Positions 36,814 to 47,428 of a stretch of DNA of 64,000 bases are shown here, in pieces. The stretch covers positions 13,821,503 through 13,885,502 of the forward strand of contig AP025042.1 of assembly GCA_036186865.1 (NCBI GenBank). The letters are read 5' to 3'. A model generated the notes under the pieces. It saw only the letters and a program-made list of their open reading frames with translations, did not search any database and was not told the origin of the DNA. How positions within the stretch are numbered: position 1 is the first letter of the stretch; each line of letters begins with the position of its first letter. A program made the position numbers and the translations under genes. Source of the stretch: Eustoma russellianum (Eukaryota; Streptophyta; Magnoliopsida; Gentianales; Gentianaceae).

Positions 36814-38216
36814 CTAATCAAAAAGGTGAGGATACATGTTCTTCATGTTTTCTTCCATCTCCCAAGTGGCCTCATCAATAGCGTGGTGCTTCCATTGCAC
36901 CTTAACCATAGGAATAGATCGTTTCCTGAGAACTTTTTCCTTGCGATCAACAATCCTTTCTGGTTCTTCTACGTATGTTGCGTCGGCTTCAATTTTCAAA
37001 GGTTGCTCCTCAATGACATGACTAGGCTCGTGTATATACCGACGAAGTTGAGATGCGTGGAACACATAATGTACTTGAGACAGTGATGGCGGTAGCACTA
37101 ATAGGTAAGCGACTTCTCCAACTCTTTCAAGAATCTCATAGGGTCCAATAAACCTTGGGTTTAATTTCCCTTTGATACTGAATCTCTTAACTCCTTTGGA
37201 CGGCGATACCTTCAAGAATACCTTTTCCCCAGCTTGAAATTCCAATGGTCACCGTTTCTCGTCTGCCCAAACCTTGCTTCTATCTTGGGTTGTTTGCAAC
37301 CTTTGTTTGATAATCATTACTTTCTCTAGCGTTTGTTCTATTAGGTCGGGTCCTGTGAGAATCTTTTCTCCGATTTCGTCCCAATACAATGGAGAGCGGC
37401 ACTTTCTCCCATATAGTGCTTCATACGGAGCCATCCCAATGGATCGATGATAATTATTGTTATAAGAGAATTCTACTAGTTTGAGACTGCTGTCCCAACT
37501 TCCCCCAAAGTCGAGTATGCAAGCTCGCAACATGTCTTCTAGCATTTGGATGGTTCTTTCCGATTGACCATCCGTTTGAGGGTGAAATGCAGAGCTCATT
37601 CGTATCTCAGTGCCCATCACTTTTTGAAAAGCTGTCCAAAATCGGGATGTAAAACGAGGGTCGCGGTCACATACAATGCTTATGGTTACTCCATGAAGGC
37701 TCACAATTTTCTCAACATACATCGTAGCCAACTTCTCCATAGGAGCCTTGATCGTCATATCCATGAAATGAGCAGATTTTGTTAGAGGATCAACGACCAC
37801 CCAAATGGCATCATGTCCATTCTTTGTCTTGGGTAAGTCAGTCACGAAATCCATAGTAATATGATCCCACTTCCATTCGGGGACTTCAAGAGGTTATAAT
37901 AATCCGGCGGGTCTCTGATGTTCCGCTTTCATCTTCTGGCAAACAAGGCATTTTTCTACGAACTCCGCAATTTGTCTTTTCATGCCATGCCACCAGAATC
38001 TTTGTTTTAAGTCTTGGTACATCTTGTTGGCTCCAGGATGGATAGACAAATGTGTATTATGGGCTTCACAAAGAATTTCGTTCCTTATATCATCGTCATT
38101 GGATACGCACAGTCTTTTTCAAAACCACATGCTATTATCATTTCTGATCTTAAAATCCTCAGAGGGTTTCGTTCTCAACCTATCCGTTATTTTCTTCAAA
38201 GTTTCATCCTATTCTT
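36814..38216 (-). pseudogene. Integrase with chromodomain of G2
   Basis: Begins near DETLKKITDRLRTKPS, with the HHCC zinc region (AHNTHLSIHPG ... CLVCQKMK), catalytic MDFVTDLP, CDRDPRF and GQSERTIQ, then FIGPYEI and a nearly intact chromodomain (VQWKHHAIDEATWEMEEN) ending at PHLFD. Only a few stops interrupt it (about 37246 and 37895), so it is much better preserved than the G1 copy. Confidence 0.93.
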
Positions 38217-39064
38217 GACCCTCCATTCCCTGATGTTTCTCTTCCCCTTTTTTGTCCTATCTCATCGCGGCGAATGATATCCCTCTCTATTCTGTAACAA
38301 GCGTCCAGTAGTGCACCAAAATTTGTCGGGTTTGCATTGACCAACCAGGTCCTGATTCTAGGGTTTAACCCTCTCTCAAACTTTAACATTTTGGTTTCCG
38401 CATTGTTCATAGTAGATGGTTGGAATCTTCCCAGGGATATGAACCTGTTAGCATATTCTGTGATTGCCATTCCTGCTCTTGTACTAACGACTCGAACTCG
38501 TGTCTCTTCTGTTAGGATATGAACCTGTTAACATATTCTGTGGTATGTAAAATTTGTTGAATTCTTGGAGAAATCCCTCCCATGGGATCGGCCTTGGTAG
38601 GGATTGCATGTTGGCCTTCCACCATTGGTTGGCCTCTCCAAGTAGGAACGGCCTAACAACCTGAGTCTTTACTTCCTCGGGTGCTCGAATCAACTCAAAG
38701 CAATTCTCAACTTCATCCAGCCACTTTTCAGCGGCATCCGAATCTGACTTTCCTTCAAAGGGCGGAACATTAGCACTTTTCAATTTTTTGAAATAGTACT
38801 GAGCATCCCTGACCGGTTCTTGAGGCTGAGGGGCATTCTGTTGTAGCATTACTTGACCGATTTGGGTTACGGTCTGGCAGAAATTCTGGAAAGCATTAAT
38901 GTCTGGAATCATTTGTGGCAGAGGCCCCTGGGGTTGGGGAATATTCTGCACTGGGGCGGATTTTGGTATTGTGGTGGTGGTGGTGGAGGAACCTGAGCAG
39001 GTGGTGGAATAGGCTCCTGAACCTCCGGTCCGGCTCTGGCAGGTCTGCCTCGTGGTCGTGCCAT
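38217..39064 (-). pseudogene. gag: gag (G2), capsid part only
   Basis: Starts MARPRGRPARAGPE at 39064, with a proline-rich linker, frameshift near 38965 and the capsid domain (NVPPFEGKSDSDAAEKW, EANQWWKAN). A 28-bp duplicated insertion at 38515-38542 breaks the frame before RRDTSSSR. The gag then runs to about 38217 (ERDIIRRDEIGQKRG), where it stops without zinc knuckle and meets integrase sequence. Confidence 0.9.
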
Positions 39065-39360
39065 CTGCATTATGCAATGTCGGGGTTTTATTCAAGGTTG
39101 AAGTGTCATAATAAGTAACAGAATTTAATTCATAATCCAAGGGAATTTCTGAGTGGCATGCAAGTAGATACGTTATGAATTAAATTCTATAAAATGTCAT
39201 CAACTAGGGTTTTATCATTAGATCGAAACCCCAATTTCCAGTCTAAATCATCCTAGTCTAAGGTCAACTCACATCTAGGATCAGGACTTAGATCTAAGAT
39301 CAAAATTAGTTTGCTAAAATCATAACTTAATTCTATATTCTGCCCGGATCTAGAACCTCA

Positions 39361-39372
39361 GCTCTGATACCA
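39361..39372 (-). promoter_or_regulatory. Primer-binding site of G2
   Basis: TGGTATCAGAGC on the - strand, two bases from the LTR end at 39375. Same arrangement as G1. Confidence 0.95.
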
Positions 39373-39374
39373 CC

Positions 39375-42300
39375 TGTAGCGCCCCGCACCCCGGCCTAGC
39401 CGGATACGGTGCGCCCGCCGTACTTCACTACGGAGAGTACCAGGCGTCGATCCATAACATATCATAGTCCAGAACAAAATATGTGGACTGTCATGCTTAC
39501 CCGTTAACAAGTAAGCAAAACTGAGGCAGAATAAAAACTTTTAAAATAAAAGCGTCTAAACAACCATCATGAGTTTTACAGACATGTTCACAAGATACGG
39601 AAATCCAAAATTCAAGGTTTCCAACATTAATTCATACAAGTTCATCAATCACTTCCATCATAGCAGAATTTCCTTAAGTCGTCCACCTCTCGCTCTTCTA
39701 CGGATAAGGAACCCTAGGTACGTCTTCGATCCATTCGACCCTATTTCCTGCGGATTCTGGGAGGAAAAATAAGGAGTGAGTGAAAACGTCACTAACAAGT
39801 AAACCCTAAATAATCGTGAATTAAATGGAAAGTACATACAAGAATCGAACCCCAAAATTCAGTTTAGAAACATACCTGATCTTCCATCCAATACCCGTAA
39901 GTAATCCGCTCATAACTTATTAAAGATCATAACTTAGGAGCTACCAATTCATAACATCTTAGTCTGAGTGACATGTACCAAATATTCGATGAACCATTAA
40001 ATGCAACATGCATGAGTATGCACATGTGATGCATCGCGATAAATACGAGGATAAATTCTTTCGTTCTTTCTTTCAAAACATCATCGTCAAATAAACAAAA
40101 GCGTGCTCAGATCTATTCTTTCTGGATCCGAGGCGGTCATATTCTTCTCTTCGAATATATTATTTCTGGATTCAAAAACGGTCATATTATAGTCATCAGA
40201 TCTATTCTTTCCGGGCCTGTACGGTCATAATCGTCATAAACAGGTATATTCTCTCCGGACCTGTACGGTCATAATCATCATAATCAGGTCTATTCTCTCT
40301 GGGCCTGAACGGTCATAATCATCAGATCAATAAATCCTAGATCTGGAGCGGGTCCTGCTAGCCAGAATCATATGGTACCGAAGGAAAGCGTTCTTTCCAA
40401 AATGAAATCTTTTCTTTAAAAACGCTTTTTTTCATCTTTCTTTGTCATAAAATCAGTTTCATGAATCATGTAAGTGACGATGATGCAATGTATGACATGT
40501 ACTATGCGATTCGTGACATGATGCGTTACATACATACAAGTACAATCTTATTCTTTAGACTGGAAAAAATTCCATAATTATCGTTCCGTTGCACGGCCTC
40601 AAAATTTCATGTTTTAGGCCCATTATCATGATTTATTGTCATACATATGCATAAGGGTGTCTTGTCTACTTGCCACAAAATGTTCGTAACGTTTCGAGAT
40701 ATGTAAGACTCTTAAACAATTAAAATCACCAAACAGGGTACTGCTGAATTCAGCAGTGCAGTACTCTTCTTTCACCTTTCTTTTAAGCCCAATATATTTT
40801 ATTTAATTTGGGCCAAGCCTGGGAAAATACGGTAAACATGCCAATAAATATTGTACATAAGCCCAAATCGATTAAACAGGTCTAAATCACAGGAACGAAG
40901 CCTCCAATTAGTTCTGTAACTTTAGCACAACTTTCCAGTTTAGTAGCGTTCTCTTTACCTTGGTATTTATCCCTTCAAATAATTATTCCAGGCTGATTAA
41001 ATTACATGGACATGCTCACCTATGTCCTAAGTCATTGCCATAAAATTTGCGGAATAACATAATAAATTTCAAGGGGTCTTTTATTCATTTTTCCAAAACG
41101 GGTACATGCTGATTTCTGAAGTGGCCAGTTTTACTACGAAATTTATTGTGACCAAACCGTAAGTCCTTTTTAGAAAATTCCAACTCACAGACTTAGTAAA
41201 CACATAGGGATAGCATCATACCAAAAATCAGCCGATTTGCATATTTCTAAGGTTCATTTTTGGGTCAATCAATACACCACTTAAATTCTGTCCAGTCCAG
41301 TGAATTTCAGCTTGACCAGTTTTACTAAAAATTCCATTAAGGACAAACCACAACTTATTTTACCAAAATTCCAACTCTCATATTTGCTACATACATAGGG
41401 CTAATGTCATACCAAAACTTAGCTTAATTGCATACTTCTAAAATCCGTTTTCAGTTCACACAAAACGTCACACTATTCTGCCCTGTTCCAGTATTTTCCA
41501 TTTTTGTCACCTTTTTTTACCAAAAGTATTCCAACTTGTGTTATTCTTCATAAATAACTTACTAGTCACCAAATACACCTTTTAGCATAAACTTTACAGG
41601 TTCTAAGTCATGCTAAAGTTCATCAACGATTCACTTCAAAAATAGTTTGAAGGTTACACATAACACACCTTCATCTTGCACCTTTTGTTCATAATAAAAT
41701 CTATTCTTGGTATAATTAGTGTATACATACCATACCCCCAAGACAGCCCGTTTCATACACATTCAAGGGCTTAAATCATATTTCCATAATGAACATATTA
41801 CACATAAGCCATAAAGCGTACATCTTGTACACATCTTTTACCCCACAAGTTGTAATCTATCACAAGAACCACGTTTATCCCCCATTTTCATCCAACCGTC
41901 CCCCTTACATGTCAAAGAAGAAAACTTTGCCACATTCATCTTAGATTAACATCATATTCATACTTAAAAAGAGCAAGAATCCACCTTTGAAGAAAATCTC
42001 ATACATGCAAGCCACTTATCTTAGAAACCAAAAGTTTCATGCTTCAAACTTATCATTTCACATCTAAGATTAAAACTTAGTAACATCTAGACATTCAAGC
42101 ACATACTTCCACATACAAGTCATGAACATTTATAGTGTACTTGCCTTCTTCAAGCTTACACCTTTCCTTAGCTTGAAACGAGTATGAAATAAGTGAAGTC
42201 TTCCTCCTCTTCACTACATATACCCCACGGTTTGGAGGGGGAAAAAGAACAACATTAGCTTTTATCTTAAGTAAAAGACAAAACCAAATGGAGGCTTGGA

Positions 42301-43393
42301 TGGTCTTACCAAAGTGATTCTTGGAGGTGGAGATGGTCCTAACCAACCAAAGGTCAATCTTCCTTAGTTCTTCAAAATTTTTCTCCTAGTGACTCCTTGA
42401 AGGTCACGGTTCCAACAAGAAACAAGGGTGTCTTGTGAGCTTCACCATGCCAAACATAAACACTCTTAAAGAGTTTAGAGTGCACTCACCTAGACCAAGT
42501 TTGCGCTTGGAGGACTCTTGAATCTTCTTGGTTCCCTTCTTGTCCTGTGCTTTAGAGAGAAGAGAGGAAAAGTTTCTTACTCTTTATGTGTTCTTGAGGG
42601 TTGAGAGTAAGAGAGAGTTCTAGGGTTTTCTTGGAAAAAATTTTGTACACTTAGGCTGAGGGGTTAGCCGTTGGAAGCAAGAGAGGAAATAGGGGGGTTA
42701 CCATGGCATGATTAGGTTAATTAACTTTAATTACTTTAGCTAATCAAGGTTACTTTATGACTAACTTGGGTTACTTTATCCAATCATAGTTACTTTTAGG
42801 CTAACTTGAGTTACTTTAACCTTGTGGTTAATATAAAGTAACCATGGTAAGATTTAAAATTCTCCTTGGTTAAACATAGTGGGGGGGGTCTGGCGGTTAG
42901 GGCCTTAAATGACCCTTACCATGCCTAATTCTCTTTAATAAAAAGCTATGTGGGTAGTTGCCCCCTTTTTAATTAATTATTTCCCCTTTTTCTCTTCCTA
43001 AAATATAATAGGGAAAATTATGATCCTTCTTGGACACAGGGCCGAAACTTTGTGGGAGTTGGGGGAAAAATTGCCCCACCACTTAAAATGGTTTAATTGC
43101 TATTTGGGCTTATTTAAAGAAGGCCCTTATGATTAGCCTTCGTTTAGTTTGAAAGAAACCTTCTAAGGCCCTTTTTATCCTTGTTGCCGAAATCTCCTAG
43201 TCCCTTAGGGGTGAATTGGCCGCTTCACATAGTCCATGCTTCACGCTTGAATTATTACACAATATTTTCCTTAAGACGAATCTAATTGAAGAAGTAATCG
43301 TAAAACTAAATAAATTGTACTTGAAGATGCAACTTTTCGTAAATTCACTTAGACAAGTTTCAAGTACAATGTGATTCCTCATTGGGTACAACA
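39375..43393 (-). repeat. 5' LTR of G2 (4019 bp)
   Basis: On the + strand it runs from TGTAGCGCCCCGC to GGGTACAACA. It holds the terminal hairpin (about 39418-39434), a ~44-bp tandem array (40130-40340), a palindrome (40741-40756), three degenerate ~180-bp units (41118-41620) and GTTACTTTA-type short repeats (42717-42850). No coding potential is recognised over its length. Confidence 0.93.
40130..40340 (-). repeat. ~44-bp tandem array in G2 LTR
   Basis: CGGTCAT recurs at about 40133, 40178, 40222, 40266 and 40310, i.e. every 44 bp, with CAGGTCTATTCTCTCCGGGC between. On the - strand it is the counterpart of the G1 45-bp array. Confidence 0.85.
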
Positions 43394-43840
43394 TATAATC
43401 TATTACTATAGTCAAAAAGGGGGCGTGTTGTTCAGACTGAATATGATATGCCTCATTAAAACCTTGGCAGGCAAAACCGCCCTTATGGATAAAATCCTGC
43501 ACGAAGGAAAAAGAGTACATATTTATCCAGTCTGAAGCCTTACAATGAAATCGAAAAATCAATATATTCCAACGGTCACTTATGGAATCCAAGTTGTTTC
43601 TGGTTATAATGAGCAGTATCCTCCAACGTTCCAAAATCCAGCATGCATGATAATGAGAGTGGTAGTTAGTCCAAGAGCTTATCAAATGTTGAAAGAGAAA
43701 ATCCAATGAGGCAAGGAAATGTAAAGGAGCATACCCAACCTGCCTACATATTATAATGTAGGCAGGAACATAGTATCGAAGCATATGTGTAAAAACCGTA
43801 AGTATGGGGTGTGCAAGTCTGTGCTGTAACATCCTCGAGC
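43394..43840 (-). other. 3' untranslated region of L1a with hairpin
   Basis: Similar to the 3' part of the second LINE (shared GATATGCCTCATTAAAACC). It contains a perfect 11-bp stem, CCTGCCTACAT with ATGTAGGCAGG at 43739-43766 around a six-base loop. The poly(A) end is missing because G2 lies there. Confidence 0.75.
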
Positions 43841-45053
43841 TACCGATGGGAGCCTGTTTTGATGCTTGTATTCTAACAAAGATGTGAGTGTCAAGCCCAA
43901 TGAAGCAAGATGATGTGCCACCGAATTTGTCTCACGTGGGGTATATTTCCAAGTTGATCGCGTGAGATGTAAAAACAGGCGCAACAGATCAAGATCTACT
44001 CGCATTACTCCCATGATCGAATGTCCCTTATCTAGCATATTTATTAACTCCAAACAATCTGTCTCCAAGATGAAGCCATGATATCTTGTAGCATAAAAAA
44101 ATCGTAATATACAGCGCCGCTTGAAGCTCAGCATGTAAAGGGGATAGACATGGCAACGGAAAAGAAATCGCTGAGAGTAGTCTCCCTTGTGAATCTCGTA
44201 CATTTGCTCGAGCTGCAGCGGACTGTCTCCCAGCCGCTGCATCAACATTTGTTTTCTGTCTTCTTGGTGGTGGCGTCAGCCATCTAACCACTTTGGCTCT
44301 TGCAGTCCGAATTGTTGGTGAAAGATGTGCACTAATTAATGAGGGAATGGAAGCAGCATATTTCTTCCCAGAAGCTGCTGCACACCACATGTATATATCC
44401 ATGCGAATCCTTTCCTCTAGCCACTGATGGTTGAAAGTTTCATCTCCAATTGTTATTACAGTATATTCTTTCCATATATTCCAACAAATGAGATGCGTAA
44501 TAACCACCTTTAAATTTCCCATCATTGTTCTGTTGGAGGACTTGAGCCACCAACTCATCAAATAAGATCTCAATGATGGCCGAAAAGATATTGGACCATT
44601 AATCAGCAAAGCATATCTACAACACAACAGGGATATGATTGGACAATGAATAAATATATGATCAATGAGACCGTTAGCTCTCCTACAAAAAGGGCATATG
44701 GTTGGAAAAGCATTCGCAAAACCAGCTAGGTTCTCCGATATGAGTAATGCACCATACCACAATTTCCACATGAACATCTTAGCGGATTAGTGAACTCCGG
44801 ACCACCATATATAACGGCTTGAGATTAAGGTCACACCCGCAATGCGACACTCATTATAAGCACTCTTTAATGAAAATTGCCCCCGGCTATCAGGCTTCCA
44901 AGATAATCCTTCTCGATCCTCTTCTACACGGGTCATGCAAAAGTTATGGATACAACAAATACTCTTCCATTGTGGAGAATCATACAACATTTCTCTAAAA
45001 TGACCCCTTCAGCCATACTTACCATGCATAAAATCAGCCCAAAGCGAGGTATG
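43841..45053 (-). pseudogene. LINE zinc-binding linker and RNase H (L1a)
   Basis: The zf-RVT segment (ICPFCRRANGLIDHIFIHCP) is followed by RNase H with NVDAAAG, AELQAAL, LETDCLELI and the ETNSVAHHLA tail. Several frameshifts separate the pieces (44990, 44787, 44250). RNase H at the C-terminus of ORF2 is typical of plant L1s. Confidence 0.88.
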
Positions 45054-47096
45054 CTACTGATATATCCACCACATCTTACAATCATATGCTTTTTGAATGG
45101 ACTTTAGTTGTCGAATGCCAAGACCCCCTTCATCTGTTGGTTTACAAAGTGTCCGCCATGATCTCCAATGATGTTTAGCACACCAAAAGAAAGCAGCAAG
45201 CTTGCGCTGGATCTCAGTAATAACACTAGTAGGTAGCTTCGACACCGCAAATTTATGGAGTGGTATTGACATGAGAACCGAACGTATGAGTGTTAATCTG
45301 CCTGCCGCACTTAGAAGCCTATTTGACCAGCTATTCAGTTTATTATTCACGTGATCCAGCAACATTTGACAATGTGATACTCGACAAATACCATGATGCA
45401 AAGGGACTCCCAAATATTTAATTGGCAAAGTGAATAACCTCATTCCAAGAGATGCTGCTACTCTTACGCCCGAGAGTCCACTGCTTACAACCACTTGACT
45501 TTTATTAAGATTAACTTGCTGACTAGATAGTTGCTGATATCGAGTCAAGAAATTCATAAAACGTTGCATATTACGGCTTGAATACGTTAGAAAGACTAAC
45601 AGGTCATCTGCAAAACCCAAATGAGATGGAGTTGAAAGTCTAGATTCTTCAAATCCACGAATATAACCAGATGATAAATGCGCATTTAAGCCCCTGCTAA
45701 GTCCTTCAGAAGCAAGTATGAAAAGAAAAGGAGAAAGCAGATCCCCTTGCTTAACCCCGCGTCTAGGGCTGAAAAAACCACAAGGCTTACCATTTACAAG
45801 GATTGAGCATTTCGTTGCCTCCAAATTATTCATTAGTAAGCGTACAAAGAACGGACTAAAACCCATGCATAGGAGCAGACGGTGAAGATAGTCCCAACTA
45901 ACTCTGTCAAACGCCTTCGCCATGTCCAATTTTATGATTATGCGACCTTCTCGTTTGGACTTGTCCAGGATGTGCACCATTTCCTTCGCTAAAAGTACTT
46001 GGTCAGATACACCACAACCCGGCATAAAACCTGCTTGTTCTCTTGATATCAATTTCGGTAAAACCTGTTTCATACGTGTTGATATAACTTGAGTAACAAC
46101 TTTTGACACAAAATTAATCAGGCTAATTGGGCGTAAGTCAGCATAAGTCGTCGGATTGTTTATCTTTGGGATTAAGGTAATCATCGATGCTGCCATAGCT
46201 TGCAGAACTTTTACACCTATGAAAAACTCCTGGACTGCTTTGAGTACATCTAAGCATACAATGTCCCAACACTGTCGAAAGAATTTTCCATGAAAACCAT
46301 CCGGACCTGCAACACTAGACGAATCTAGATTCCATACTGCTGCCTTAACTTCAGACAACTGCGGCATAGCTGTTAGCATGTCATTATCTTCATCGGTGAT
46401 AGTAAGTGGAATAAATTTGAGAATGTCATCGTGATTTTCTGTTTGCTCCTCCCCAAAAAGCTTTGTGTAGAATTGTACAGCAACCCATTGAATGGGATCC
46501 TCCGTCACGCACTCATCACCATCAGGTGAAATTATGAGAGAAATATATTATTTGCGCCGCCCTTCTTTTACTAATGCATGAAAATAAGAAGAATTTACTT
46601 CTCCTTCTTGCAGCCATTTTACCCTAGCCTTTTGCTTCCAATATTGACACAGCCGGTTTTGAACTTGTAGTAAGACTGCCTTTGCCTCATGATATTTTGC
46701 TTGATTTCCTTCTGTTGGATTATTATCATATTGAGCTTCAGTAGATACCACTCTTGCTTCTGCATCCGATGCTGCATCAAAAATATTACCAAATACATCC
46801 TTGTTCCACCGACGCAGATCCTTCTTAAGAGTGAACAATTTTCGATACAAACCGCGCATTCCACCAATTGTGAGGTAACTGCTCCATGTGTGTTTAGTAA
46901 ATGTCATGAAATCAGGATGAGAGAACCAGACATCAAGAAAACGAAAAGAACTAGGACCATTATTGGTTGACTGTCGGCAAGACAATAGCAGAGGTGCATG
47001 ATTCGACGAAGTGCGATTCAAATGCTGCACGATCTGATTGCTAAACACATCAGAGAAGGACTCTAAGATAAAAATTCTATCTAATCGCATCCACAC
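45054..47096 (-). pseudogene. LINE reverse transcriptase and endonuclease end (L1a)
   Basis: A 484-codon open frame (45054-46508) carries PDGFHGKFFRQCW, LDMAKAFDRVSW, GVKQGDLLSPFLFI and the catalytic FADDLLVF. The preceding frame (46548-47096) starts with the last endonuclease motifs WMRLDRIFI and SNHAPLLL. RT would prime on nicked target DNA. The RT frame itself is intact, so it is among the best preserved proteins of the window. Confidence 0.93.
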
Positions 47097-47428
47097 TCAT
47101 CTAAGACCATGTTTGTCAGTCCACGTATACTTGGATCCTTGGTAAGGGACCTCCAATAATTATGATTGCTGAACCCAATTATTGAAGTCTGTCAATGAGC
47201 TCAGAGATGGCGTAGATCGACCTTTATGTTCATCTAGAGATAGAAATGTATTGAAATCCCCACCGACTAATAATGGATCATCATTAGGCCGTGCAAAGGA
47301 TAATAAATCATCCCACAATAAACGACGTTGAACAACCGTATGTTTGCCATAAACCGCTGACCACCAGAAGTTTATTCCAGTTGATACCAACCGGAATTTA
47401 ATTGAGGTCTGCTGAACTCCATTACATA
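47097..47428 (-). pseudogene. LINE AP endonuclease, C-terminal part (L1a)
   Basis: Contains NFWWSAVYG, VGGDFNTFL and TWTDKHG, conserved APE-type endonuclease blocks. It starts at the edge of solo LTR S2, and the N-terminal half is at 52083-52305. Confidence 0.9.

Larger units (their letters stand above)
35352..43393 (-). mobile_element. Tekay-like chromovirus G2, internally deleted, one LTR truncated
   Basis: On the - strand: complete 5' LTR (39375-43393), tRNA-Met primer site (39361-39372), gag, integrase with chromodomain, purine tract (36771-36783) and a truncated 3' LTR (35352-36770). The internal region is only 2.6 kb because nucleocapsid, protease, RT and RNase H are missing. It belongs to the same broad family as G1. 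It was inserted in the 3' untranslated part of LINE L1a, whose remaining tail was lost with the left side. Confidence 0.92.

Noticed and set aside
43197..43832. 211-codon open frame on the - strand
   Set aside because: It spans the G2 LTR and LINE 3' untranslated junction and has no recognisable domain; a chance frame.
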